A DNA stretch of 64,000 nt from positions 12,503,426 to 12,567,425 of the forward strand of contig OU342806.1 of assembly GCA_910591455.2 (NCBI GenBank). Direction: 5' to 3'. Both the position numbers and the translations under genes were made by a program. This stretch comes from Pholis gunnellus. Taxonomy: Eukaryota; Chordata; Actinopteri; Perciformes; Pholidae. The notes under the pieces are model-generated. The model saw only the letters and a program-made list of their open reading frames with translations. It was not told the DNA's origin and searched no databases. How positions within the stretch are numbered: position 1 is the first letter of the stretch; the number at the start of each line of letters is the position of its first letter. Of this stretch, positions 13,993-25,546 are shown in pieces.

Positions 13993-14763
13993 CATTGTTT
14001 ATGGGGTCACATGCGTGCATGTTAATGTATATGCATGGTTTTTAAAGCACCATCAGACGCATTAAAAACAACATATGGTCTTTTAAGCGACACATCAGCT
14101 CTCGGGTTACATCATACAGTACATTCCTTTTACGAAAGGACATAACCTGAAATGGACCATAGTGTCTGGTATTTGTATTGCGAACAGGAAAATGCTTTCA
14201 TATCCTCATTTTCCGATTTGACATTTTAGGCATTGGCCTGACACTCCTTTACAAATCCATTTAAAGGGTGTCCAACAGTAGTTTCTTCTAAATGGCCCAC
14301 ATTAACGAAACAAGTAGTAAGGAAGTCTAGGGTCAGAGCTGCAGCAGTCTGACAGTAGATATAACAATTAAACCTCTGTTCCTAAAGAAGTGCTTGGGAA
14401 AGATCCAAGAAGCAGGCAGATTAATTATAATGTTGGACATCCCGGAGTGTGTATGTGTGTAGAGACGACGGAGAAGTGGTTAGGTTGTGTGAGTCAGAGT
14501 TACCACAGCATATATTCCTGGACATTCTCCGAGCATAATGTTTATACTAGGGTGAATTGTATGTGTGTATTGTGTGTGTGCTGTCTCACACTTCCCTCTC
14601 AACCCTTTCCATATTTAACTCCAACCCTAATTGTTTCTTTCCCTTCTCGTCTAATCTTGTCTTGCACTCTGTCTCTCTGCTCTTTAACTTTTAGCCTTGT
14701 TCCAAGCTTTGCCAAATGCATTGCAATGTCAAGAATGCAAATGAAGCACAAAAAGTTAACAAT

Positions 14764-15310
14764 GAGGCCTTGTCCACACGTACACGGGCATTTTTGTAAA
14801 TGTAGCTTTTTCAATGCACTTTGGGGTTTCGTCCACACCCAAAAGGCATTTTAGGGAACCGAAAAGCAAGGTCGAAGATTTTTAGAAACTCCATTTTCAG
14901 TGATGATGGGGGTAAAAGGTAGTTTTGGGGATTGTAATCTCAGTGTGTGCCGTTATCCCCTCTGTGAGGCGTCACTAATGAAGAGACAATGTCGTGCAAC
15001 AGCGTCATGATCTATGAACAGCGGATGCGGCAAAATAACCTAACGGGAGTTTACACATAAATGTGAGGAACAGAGGCGTCAGAATGGGCTATGGAGGTCA
15101 CTGCTACATTATCCAATGCAGCACCTCCATGACACAGACCCTGTCGGTAAAGTGCTGAAAAAAAGTTGAGACCAGTTCACCTTTAAATTTGTGGCGTCAC
15201 ACCTGTCACACAGCGACAACCAGCCTCTGTTTGTTTCTTCACGTCTCCTTCTTCCATTGACAATGACTTGAAACCTGTTGCTGTACCGCTTGAGTGTGAA
15301 CACAGCATTA
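14764..15310. mobile_element. Probable MITE-like DNA-transposon relic
   Basis: The segment begins GGCCTTGTCCACACGTACAC and continues with TCGTCCACACCC and AAAAGCAAGGTCG. This recalls a widespread fish element in which GTCCACACG-type ends surround AAAACG-type spacers. Only the left part is clear, and the right boundary is approximate. Confidence 0.4.
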
Positions 15311-15480
15311 TTGTCGCTCTCAGGTTTATCTGATAATGGAAGTGGAGAGACTAGTTGTAATTATAAAGACAATGGGGAAGAAAATGATTTTGCCTGGCAA
15401 GCCATAGCTCTGGAGATTGTCTCTTCAGGAGACAAATACATTTTAAGTGGTGGGTGTCCACATGTGATTTTAAGCTAATG

Positions 15481-15526
15481 CAGAGGTGGAAGAAGTATTC
15501 AGATCTTGTACTGTAGTAAAGGTACT
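15481..15526. mobile_element. Left-end fragment of the same MITE family
   Basis: CAGAGGTGGAAGAAGTATTC followed by AGATCTTGTACTGTAGTAAA matches the left end of the element at 29684. The copy breaks off after about 46 bp, shortly before a long (TA)n/CATA array. Confidence 0.5.
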
Positions 15527-15571
15527 AAGAACTTCTGGTGACCCGCTACAGCGCAGCGCTTAGTATCGGTG

Positions 15572-15751
15572 CTATATGTATACATATATATATGTATATA
15601 TATATACATATATACATATATATATGTATACATATATATATGTATATATATATACATATATACATATATATATGTATATATATATACATGTATATATATA
15701 TACATATATACATATATATATGTATATATATATACATATATATATATATAT
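15572..15751. repeat. Compound TATA/CATA palindromic satellite
   Basis: 180 bp made of alternating TATATA, TACATATA and TGTATATA units. Because every unit is its own near-reverse-complement, the array is self-complementary throughout and can extrude cruciforms. Confidence 0.97.
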
Positions 15752-17109
15752 GTGACACTATGCGGCTTACGTGTTCAACTGGTTTGAGGTCTGGTCACTG
15801 CGAAGGCCATTAATAACACTCACATTACTCATCAACCCATTCAGTGACTTCTTGTGTCCCGTATGAAAACACGGGCATTCGTTATGTTACTCCACTTTAT
15901 TTAAATTCACATATTTCTCAAAATAAAGTGATTTTCAGTTGAAATCTGTGCCATCTCTCTCTCCTGGGTTTGGACAGGTCAGTGGACTCTTAACCAGTGG
16001 CCTCCTCTCTCCTCTTACTTCTGCTCTTGCCTTGTATTCTAACCCTCCCCTGCCTTCTCCCGTCCTTCTGTCAGAGATGTTTGTGGGACATTGAGCTATG
16101 TGTAGATCTCCTTCTTTCTTCCTCCTCTCCTCTCCCCTCCTTCTGTCAGAAACATTAAACTGGTAGCCCTCTATCCCCTCCCTCCCTCCCGCTGATGCGC
16201 TCCTTTCTCCATCCACGTTTTCTTTACCATCCTTATTACCATCCCTCACGCCAATGTGATTGACACTTCATCAGGGCTGAGGAAGGGCCAAGCCTTGACC
16301 TGCTCTATGTCACAGTAGCCCGCAGTATTTTTTTATTAACCTCTTATTTCCTGCCTGCATTATTACACTCCATTACAGCTGCTATGTGAAGCATATGTTA
16401 AAGATTATTACATCATTGTCAAATTAATTGTGATACCTCTCTACAAGTACCATAGACAAATAAGACTAAAAGTTACAATTGATTATCTGGGTGCTGGTAC
16501 CTTAAGTGCTGACATTAACGATTTTGAACCACATTTCCTGTAAAAAAACCTCTCTTCTTGCTACTTTTCCTCAGAGAGACATCGGGGATGGTGAGAAGGG
16601 ATATTTCTTTTCTCTTTGGCGTTACTCAGGAAGATAAACATATTGCCCATTCCGCAATCAACCATTGCGAGAAATAACTGGAAGGACAGCACCTTGTTTC
16701 TGTTTGTGTCACAACAAAACAACCAATATTTTGAAATGTAAAGCATCAGCAGAGGCTGTTCCTCTCATTGATATTTTCATTTCTTTCAACTACTGACGTG
16801 GTAATGACATCTCAAAATGTAAATGCATAGTATTCAGTAGGATCTTTAAAATATTGTCCTGTCCTGCAGTGTTTGTTTCAAAAGAATGTTCTCCTATCAT
16901 GCGATGGTCTAGTGTGTGTTTCTGTGAGACTTCACATTTAAGCACACAGGTGCCCTCTCAGGCCTGAAAATATTCTAGATAGAGATTTATCATTATGTAT
17001 TTTAAATCATTAAAAGGTGTGCCCTCAGACAATATCAGCATCCTTCCACATAAGGTTGTCGGCAGCAAACTTGCAACACTGAAACCTCTTTACATAAACA
17101 TTCATGCAG

Positions 17110-17138
<29 letters not shown>
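17110..17138. repeat. (CA)n microsatellite
   Basis: An uninterrupted CA array of 29 bp. Confidence 0.95.
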
Positions 17139-17142
<4 letters not shown>

Positions 17143-19026
17143 CCCACACTCCACTCTTCAGTCAAAAGGACCAGTCTTTGTTTGATCCCTTGTGAGGTTT
17201 ATCTCCTAAGCCCAAATGTCAACACTTGCTGTTGACCGACTAGGTTTCCTCCAATAATCCAGTGACTGTCCACAGCCTAAGACCCGGAGACCAGCAGGTA
17301 ACAGCAGTTGACCTATAGGGCACAATAGAAAGTCAAAGGGATATGAGATATACTGAGGAATTAGGAAGGGACAATCAGAAAAGAGGCAAAAGCGCCATGC
17401 AGGATTTATGCCCACACGGAGCTAAATTTGAATATGCATCGTTGTCTTTCTATTTTGACCATCTGTTCACAGAAAGTCGGTTTTCACAACCAACAGAAAT
17501 TCTCTTTGAGAAATCTAAATGCCACTATGAGGCAGCATGAGGTACTGTTAAGCAGATAACCTTTGGTCACCACTATCTGACCACTTATCTTTAATGTAAG
17601 TATAGTTGGACGCACTACCCTGTAGCGACAGCGTTGGACGTGTTAGGGACGGTGTGTTAATATATGCTTGTTAGGTTTCGGCAATAAATCCACTTAGTTA
17701 TGTTTTGAAAAAGAGTGTGGTTGACGTTGACTTCACTGACGAACGATTGACGTGACAAAATGTTAATGTTTACCTTAACAACAGTCTCCTCGACGAAATT
17801 CTTGTCCTCGCGCCTGCCCTGTGTGGACAATCCTGCACTTTATATTACATCAGTATGTGTGTGTTTACATTGGAGTTAGTTGCAAGCCTGGTGCGTCGCA
17901 TACAAAAGCCAAAGAGTGCCTCAGTGCGCCGGTGTCAGACACCGTGAGGCCCTGATGAAGCTGCGGTATTTGACGCAATGGGAGTGAGAACTGGTTGACA
18001 GGAGAGGAAGAGGATGGTGGACAAAATCCACAGTCTTTATGCTTGCAAAAATACATTCCAAAGATCAACTGGATGTTTTTCCGCAGTAAGAAATTACTTC
18101 CCAACATGTTTTCTACATGTCAATGTGGTGTTTACAAAAAAATCTGATAATGCAGTTTTCCATTTCGTTTGATTATATACTTTTGGTTCACAAAATCATA
18201 GCTTTCTTTTTCCTCCACTACCTTTACCTGAATCTACTTCTTATAGTTTAAGAACTCTGCTGATCCTTTCATCATTTTCATGTTCATCAGTCATGCTATG
18301 TTTGTGTCACAACGCCGCCGTCTTTGTTTTGTTTTATGCATCGTTGCTCTGTACGTCGGGTCCCGTAATATCTTTTACATTATGTCTCCAATAAAGAAAA
18401 CAGAGATAGGTGGGGGGAGAGGTGTGCATGCATGTGTGTGTGTGTGTGTGTTTCAGGGTGGTGGGGCTGGATAGGTGATTTCCTGAGTACGAATATAATT
18501 TAATGACATTAGTGTGTGTTACAATTCCCAGGCTATTGTTATTTGATTAGAACAGATCAGTCATACATGCAGACATACTAAACTCATTCATGAACACAAA
18601 TGAGCACACACAAACACACACATACTCAGACTTCCATGCAAACAGTACAAGCATAGAAATGCTGCACATGTCCCACCAGGTATCCACATGGTAATATACA
18701 CATAGAGACACACACACACACAGACACAACAATGCACAATAGTTCCCCATTAAGTTGAAAATCATAGACAATTAGTTGTGTGCTTTAATAAATCAGTGCA
18801 TCTAAAGATATTTGTTGTACAGCCTTGCATATTGTATCTGAAAGTATAGTCAGCGTGTGTGTGTGTATGTGTGTGTGCGTGAGAGCCATTCAGAAAAATC
18901 CAAACTTGGAAGTGAAACGTGGCTGAGAATTAGTCCAAAGTTTGAGTAACAGGGTCGGCATGACTTTTTATTTATGTTACTTTTACCACCTCAAACTGTA
19001 AACTGTAGATAAAGTGTCACTTAAGA

Positions 19027-19176
<150 letters not shown>

Positions 19177-19313
19177 TTTCAGGTGTCAATGATTTTATTG
19201 TAGTTGTGAATAATAAACAAGCCTAGCGCTCTCCATACTGTTCGTTTGTCTGTTGTCTGTCTTTTCATGTTTGAACCTTATGACCGGTCTTTCATAGATT
19301 CCTTTTTCCCGTG

Positions 19314-19413
19314 CCCCTCATTTCATTTCACCACAGTCCCCCCCTCCCCTCTCCTCTCCTCTCCCCTCTCCCCTCTCTCCTGCTCTCTCTCTCTCTTCTC
19401 TCTCTCTCTCTCC
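19314..19413. repeat. Polypyrimidine tract (CCCTCTCC-type)
   Basis: Degenerate CCCTCTCC/TCTCTC sequence, almost pure pyrimidine on the + strand. Confidence 0.85.
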
Positions 19414-20925
19414 ATACAGGTTAATCATTCCAGTGTGGCTATTTCGCCAGAGCAGGTCTTATCAGTCTGTGTCATTTTATAACCTAACCTGCATCCCCCC
19501 TCTGAGCCTCCTGCCCCTACTTGTCCTCCCTCTTGTCATCCCCCTACTCCGCCCCCCACTACTGCAAGTAACCCATCTTTAACCAATCACACCACAGCAT
19601 TAAGAGCATGCTGCTGATTGGTGGAAGCTTCTGCACCTTGTCCAAATTGTGGTTGATGTGCTGGTCACTCAATGATGACAAGAAGAATCTGTATCAGTGT
19701 TTATTTTTGAAGGGAGGTTGAGTAGTTACTGGTACTGGAATAGGAGGAGAATTCAATTATTTTCATTGTATTTGAGTCCACAGCAAGTTTACTAATCTGT
19801 TATTTTATTTTGTTGTTATAATGTATTGTCATTAAATGGCTTGTAACCCACTTGTTTGGCCTTACTGTTATAGGTGAAATTGTGAAGGAAATCATTGCAC
19901 TGGGGTGAAATTGCATTTTTCTAGGGAGACATTAATGAAGCTGGGAACTGACTGAAAACAAAGAGTGGTAAACTATGACAACAGGATCAGGTTAGCTCCA
20001 CAGTGGACATAATCAGGTCAGGTACGCCTGTTTTATATGTGCTGACCATGTTTGAGCTTTTATGTAAAACAGTATTTGCAGCACAAGCACATTACAACAT
20101 TTCTTTTGGATATAACCAATAATTTCCCGTTGCCAATGTTGCCAAAGTCAAACTTTTGACATTTTTTATTGAAAAGACTGAAATACAATCCGGATCACAT
20201 ATCATGATATCTAAAAAAAAAAAAACAGTATGCACACATAAATCATATGTATTTATATATAATTACCTGCAATTTAATTTAAAATGAAATGCAACAGGTC
20301 GGGCTGTGTCTAGACAAAGCCTGTTATTTTTCTACCTGAGCTTAAATAATGTGGTTCTATTTGTCCTGCTTTTCAATAGCTTCAAAAGATGATGCTTGCT
20401 TGTGCATAGGTCTTACAGATACATTAATTAAACGAAACTGTTTCAGTAAACATTTCCCTTAGAATTTAAATTGTATGCTTACAAATTATAGAAATAGTAA
20501 AAAAGAAGAGAAAGTGCGTTGAGGAATGTAACAGTGGTTTGTTCCCCTTACTGTGCTCGGTGGTGATTTTCCATCCAAATAATACCAACATTTTATAGGT
20601 CGATAAGACTAATAAATGATCATATATACTATCATAATTATCTCTGCTGGTTGCCCTTGTTATACTGGACGCGACTACAAGTGTGTGCGTGGAGCGTGCC
20701 CTCTGCGACCCTTCAGGTGTGTCTGGCGGTCTGCCCCGGGACTTTTCCGCGTCTGCCCCTGCTCGTCCTCCCCGAGATATTGTGTCTCTGTAAAGTAAAA
20801 TAAGTGTGTATGTGTTTGTATGTGGAGCGCGTGGAGAGGGTTGAGGGGACGAATAATCAAAATATTAACAAAATAATTTCTTGTCTTAGTGTAATTCATT
20901 TGGAATAGACGAAACAGCCTGCGCT

Positions 20926-20933
20926 TGACGTCA
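20926..20933. promoter_or_regulatory. Full palindromic CRE (TGACGTCA)
   Basis: A perfect 8-bp cAMP response element lies 1.37 kb upstream of the nr5a2 start codon, at the left edge of a high-complexity block (about 20900-21180) that looks regulatory. CREB/ATF occupancy is inference. Confidence 0.4.
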
Positions 20934-21076
20934 GATCACTAATTGATCCCTGCTCAGCCAATTACTGATACTTATTCAGAAGCAACGGCATAATTTATTG
21001 CGTAATACCCGAAAATAAAGGCCGTTATAAGCCTGAGGCTGGGCCTGCTCACGTTTTCTATAATTGAGCAAACAAA

Positions 21077-21121
21077 CCCAAAAGCTACTCGGTTATATTA
21101 CTTTTTGTAATAGCTTTTGGG
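21077..21121. repeat. Nested inverted repeat in the promoter-proximal block
   Basis: CCCAAAAGCTA (21077-21087) is the exact reverse complement of TAGCTTTTGGG (21111-21121). Inside lies a second inverted repeat, ATTAC (21097-21101) and GTAAT (21107-21111), around a T5 loop. Folded, it gives a two-part stem with a one-sided bulge. It is not a known RNA gene to me. Confidence 0.7.
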
Positions 21122-21399
21122 CAGAATTTTGATTTATAAAATGAGATACCCCTTTCAGAAAGAAAGAAAATGGTAAGTACATTTTATTTAATTATATTTT
21201 ATCACGTTCTAATGATCAGTGGGACCGTTACTATGATCACAGAAGCAGAGGACATGATGCTAAAATTGATTATTGAGATAAACTAAACATTGCATTAAAT
21301 TGCTACAGATACAAAAATATATAGAATGTCATAAAAAACAATAACTTTACGTTTTAGAATTATGCGTACCGGCGTGCATGTGTGCATGAGTGCGTTGCA

Positions 21400-22297
21400 G
21401 ACCCTGTTATAACACGCTCCAACCCACGTACCTCGCGCGCTGCCTTTGCGCTCCGTGCGCTCGTGAGTCTGCTCTCACATGCAGTTGCATCACCTTGCTT
21501 GATTTCCTTGTTCTCCTTCCACTTTTAAAGTCCATCATTATCGGGATTAAACAGCTGAGATTTCTGAGAGACGGAACTGGAGGGTTTGTGGCGATGTTTC
21601 CCGGTCTCCCAGCCTGATTGGATCAGGGAAGGATGATGTCAGAGGACCGCATGAGCCCCGGATTGGAGGGAGAGGAGTAAACAAAGCCGCGAGGAGGAGG
21701 AGGAGGAGAGGTCTCCACATCTCCAGACAGTCCGACCGGCACACCGAATCCGATTTTACGCACAGAAGGGGGCGGCCCCGGTGGCGCATACTCGTCTGCT
21801 AAAGCCTGAAAGTTGCATTGAAGGTCCCACTTTCATGGGTGACGCGCTAAAAAAAGACTTTTGGAAAAGCTAAAGGGAAACCATCGTATTTCAATCCGGA
21901 CGCTGTGCAGTTTTCTCATTTGAGTAAGAGACCGATTCCCTAAGTCAGCACGCAACTATTCCTGAATAACAATCGAAAGAATCACTCGTGTCTGCACTGC
22001 GTTAGTATTGCTCTTCCGTGCGAAAATGCAATTTTGAGAAATTACATAAATCAAGCTAAATCATACGCACCGGCTATGCAACCCGGGCGTTTGAAGCCAG
22101 TCTGAATCGTTCGAATCAGACTTCGGATTCGGAGCATGGTCCGATAAGTGGACGACAGAAAAGAGACAAAAAGTAAGAAATAAAGAGCTTAATAGAGATT
22201 TGGAACACTTTCAGTTGTTTGTGGGGACATCTGCCTCTCACGTCCAGGTGTCCCGCCGAGCGGTGCGGAGTCTCCAGCTCAGGCCGGCAGCGCTGAC
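21400..22297 (+). promoter_or_regulatory. nr5a2: Probable nr5a2 promoter and 5' leader
   Basis: Base composition changes from AT-rich upstream to CpG- and GC-richer sequence, as expected of a CpG-type promoter in fish. A GC box GGGGGCGG lies at 21768-21775, and inverted CCAAT elements (ATTGG) lie near 21617 and 21662. No convincing TATA box lies close to the start codon, and the transcription start cannot be fixed from sequence alone. Several short upstream ORFs fall between 21835 and 22147. Confidence 0.5.
21835..22147 (+). other. Cluster of short upstream ORFs in the nr5a2 leader
   Basis: Four ATG-initiated mini-ORFs precede the main start: 21835-21873 (12 codons), 22026-22037 (3 codons), 22076-22105 (9 codons) and 22136-22147 (3 codons). 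None overlaps the main ATG at 22298. If transcription starts upstream of them they would reduce or condition translation; this depends on the unknown transcription start and on splicing. Confidence 0.45.
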
Positions 22298-22379
22298 ATG
22301 CTGCCCAAAGTCGATACTGAATCACTGGGACTCTCTCGATCGTATGGAGAACAAGGGCGCATGCCAAGGAATATGCAAG
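22298..22379 (+). CDS. nr5a2: nr5a2 coding exon, N-terminus (residues 1-27 plus 1 base)
   Basis: The ATG at 22298 opens a segment beginning MLPKVDTESLGL, which matches the MLPKVETE...GLxRSHGEQGxMPxNMQ segment that I know from mammalian and fish NR5A2. The exon ends in ATG CAA G followed by the donor GTAAGA at 22380. The single leftover base joins CC of the next exon to make an alanine codon (residue 28). The frame upstream of the ATG is open back to a TAG at 22193-22195 but holds no earlier methionine, so this is the first usable start in the exon. Position -3 is G, which is favourable, and +4 is C. In mammals this methionine is internal in the long isoform (human exon 2), so an additional upstream coding exon is possible. 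Confidence 0.93.
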
Positions 22380-25300
22380 GTAAGAGCTGTCATTCATTTT
22401 CATCTCGTAAGACTACAACGTGTCTTCATACACTTCCACTTTCCAGAACGTTATCGGAATGGAAGTCCTCAGCGCGTATGTCACCAAAAGTTTTGAATAC
22501 GCGTGTATCCAACACATTTTCTGCGTAGGACAAAGTAGGAAAATGAATAATGATAAGACAATGTAGGCTATTATTGTATGATGAACGTGTAAAGTTATCA
22601 GGTATTTGGAGCTCATTCGTTTTTGAGATTTTGGGAATTTCTCTTATCATGGTTTGGGGATAGGTGTTGTTTTCTCTGAATCTTTACTACGATACTATCT
22701 TTACTGTGATAACAATTAGAAAGCATGAATGCAGATCAAACCTGGACACACTTTTCAATGGTTTGGCCGGTGATCAAACAATGATTATACCCAGTCACTC
22801 ATGCTGGAAGTGTGCGTGCGCCTGGTGCGTAAAAACGGCGAAACAGAGCAGAGGGGACCTGTGTATTTAACTTTTTAATATCTGCAGTATTGGAATGAAC
22901 TTAGTGTGAAGTGTCTTAGTATAATGTTCAGAATTTAGTCTCGAGTTTGTCTGTATACAAACATTAGTTAAGACAAAGCTTTTGCCAATTTATCAAAAAG
23001 AACGAAAAAAAAGCAGAGCACAGGTTTCATTTAGTGATTTGCCCCCTTCCAATATTTGACCTAGGGACAGTGAACTTTAGTCTAAGAACCCTGGTCTAAT
23101 GTATAGCCATTGTAAAATGGTTATAATTGTGTGACAAATTAAGCTAAACTAATTGATATTTTTTAACACATTTCTATTCTGTAATTTATGGAAAAATGCC
23201 TAAAAGTTAATGCAATTTTAAAATTAGGTTTCACTAAATTCAAAGGGGGCACCAAATATCGCTTTTACGATGCAAGTATTTATTTTATTTTTTTAACATC
23301 TCACAAATGAACGTAAATCTTTTAGTTGCTTTTGATCTTTGAATGTGCGAAATTAGGTTTATGATTTAAAAAAATGTGCAGCTCTGATTGAGGGGGAAAC
23401 AAATCAGATTGGGCATATATATAAAACTTCCATACGGCATATATAATAATATTTTTCTTGATCTGTTTCTAAAATAAAAAACACATAAAGCAGCGTGAAT
23501 TAAAAAAAAGGGGATGACTCCTCTGCCAAGATAAACTCACGTATCCCCCTAATTCCCCTCACGTCATTTCACAGCAATATAAACTGGCAGTCAATTAGCC
23601 CGGTCTTGGTTTACGAGACGCTGATAACATACACTCACAAGTCAAGGAGTGTCTTGTTAGAGAGCCCGTTATCTACTTTTGCGCAGAGCTAAAAACAAGG
23701 TAGCTCGGACTGGAAGAGGTTTTCCTTTGGAATAAGCAGCATTTTCTACAAATGTTCTAGCTTTTTGCAAATTTGAGCAAGTGGCCGTCAAGGTGAGAGC
23801 CAGCAGGTGAGAGACCGTGTTGTCCCGGTATGTTTCTGCACCTTCTAAAGCAATGTAACCTGCACACACTGTGCGCACCTCCGCGCGTTTGAAGCAGGGC
23901 TGCAGGAGGGTTCAACTAAACTCAATTTGGCCAAATATTTCCATCAAATAAATTATGTTTATCTTGAGCGATACAGACATAACCCAGTTTATTGCGCTTT
24001 TATAATTCATTGAAATAGCAGAAGCATTGATTATTAGCTGGAGAAAATATCTGGCTTTTTCTGGAAATATTCTTTATTTGTGGCATTAGTACAATGTCCA
24101 ACAAGAGCTACCAATGTATTTTCCTTTGCCACGGCCTCGTCCACTGCGTAACTGCCACCAGTGCGCCGGTTATGTTAATCTTCTTTATTAAAATGTGTCC
24201 AAATCTGCAGCCTGATAACAGCCCAAATGTTCTCCTTTATGCGCTCATAGGCAGAAGAAAGTTCGGAGTTTTCTTTGAGATTCTGTGGAAAAACCGGCAG
24301 CTCGGTGGAACTTGTTGCTTCAGCTGGAATATGCAGCGCGGATCCCAGCAGGGCAACGCGTTAACAAACCAGAAATCATGTCTAATTAAAAGGTCTCGGT
24401 TAGCAGATGAGTGCATTTTGAAGTAGAGCAGTGGGCTAATATATGTGGAGGCATTGGAAGGCGTCTAGATGACTAAATATTTCCACTTTTACAGCCACAT
24501 CCACTGAGGCTTTCCTGTTTGATCCTGGCTGCTTTTTATGATTACAACCATAAATGCTTTTGTAACTGTTGTAAATGTCAGCCTAGCTGTTTGCTTAGCG
24601 CTGTCACACACCGTCTTATCAATGCAAGTATTTCTAATACGCAAGGCAAAGGGGAGTACAACAAATACACTGCAATTATAATCAAATCGAAGTGTAATCA
24701 GTCTTAAATCATGATAAAATAAATGGCAAAATGTGCCAATGTTGCTGAGTTTCAATTATTTCTAAATTGATTTTCAAATTACAGTAATTGATTATAAATA
24801 GAAACAACCATGTCAAATTATATTGACGAGCTGTTAAATTGACTATTTTTTTCCCCAGCACACGCAGAAAGTCGCATTAAACGGTTGCCTCGGCTTTTGC
24901 ATCACCAGAACACATAAAAGCAGCAATTGGCCTTTAGCATTGCAAGATTCTAAGACAGGAAAATAATGTTGGCTCAAGTTGGTTTTGCATGTTTTTCTCC
25001 TCGCCTGCAGAGATAAGGGCTTCTCTGTGTGTCTTCATTTGTCTGTGGGCGGTAACATATTCTCCTCCAATCCTTAACTCTAATATCTCACCATTTCCCC
25101 CAGTGATTTCACGACTTAGATGCATGCATATTTATGAGACTCGCTTTTTTTTATTTGTTGGCTTCTGTCCGCAACGCATGCAGAAAAGAGGGCGGCAACA
25201 AGGCGAAATAAATGGTTGCGTCCTTTCAACTCACTCCAAAACCGACTATTCACCGTCTTCCCCCCTACTCGAATTAAACCTCTACAAGTCCAACAGAACT

Positions 25301-25427
25301 TAAACAAAATCTCATCCAGTTGCGTCGCGTGGTTTCCCGCGGTTCATCTTGACGGATGGAAGTGGGCTTTGGGAAAAGAGATTTCTCAGCACTGACTGCT
25401 GTCTGTGTGTCCGTGTCTCATCCTCAG
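22380..25427 (+). other. nr5a2 intron 1
   Basis: 3048 bp, GTAAGA to CCTCAG. AT-rich, with no repeats of note. About 25000-25427 is less AT-rich, with CG dinucleotides and a GCATATTTATGAG segment. It could carry a secondary promoter for short isoforms, but nothing decisive is visible. Confidence 0.85.
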
Positions 25428-25546
25428 CCCACCAGTTCAAAATGATGGACTACACCTATGACGAAGACTTGGACGAGATGTGTCCCGTTTGCGGAGACAA
25501 GGTTTCAGGGTATCACTACGGACTACTGACCTGCGAGAGCTGCAAG
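25428..25546 (+). CDS. nr5a2: nr5a2 coding exon, first zinc finger (residues 28-67)
   Basis: The acceptor is TCCTCAG, ending at 25427, and the donor is AAG|GTTAGT at 25547. The exon is 119 nt and completes residue 28 (Ala). It encodes HQFKMMDYTYDEDLDE and then the first C4 zinc finger with Cys46, Cys49, Cys63 and Cys66. The P-box region CESCK is cut exactly at the conserved nuclear-receptor intron position before GFFKR. The two methionines at 25442 and 25445 (residues 33 and 34) are where shorter NR5A2 forms could start; that is an inference. Confidence 0.97.

Larger units (their letters stand above)
9376..15480. other. Upstream non-coding DNA with repeats
   Basis: No gene is seen. It holds the GT clusters and the two dispersed-repeat candidates listed separately. 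A compact high-complexity block at about 10500-10690, with GCAATTAGGC and CCTAATTGAATAG, looks regulatory. Confidence 0.65.

Noticed and set aside
14390..14854. 154-codon + strand frame
   Set aside because: No recognisable domain; it crosses GT-rich sequence and enters the MITE-like repeat.
17622..17650. GCGACAGCGTTGGACG resembles the reverse complement of miR-181 (ACCGACAGCGTTGAATG)
   Set aside because: The seed-equivalent bases differ and no partner arm forming a precursor hairpin is visible; likely chance.
22107..22118. CGTTCGAATCAG resembles a tRNA/SINE B box
   Set aside because: No matching A box at the right distance and no cloverleaf; it lies in the nr5a2 leader.
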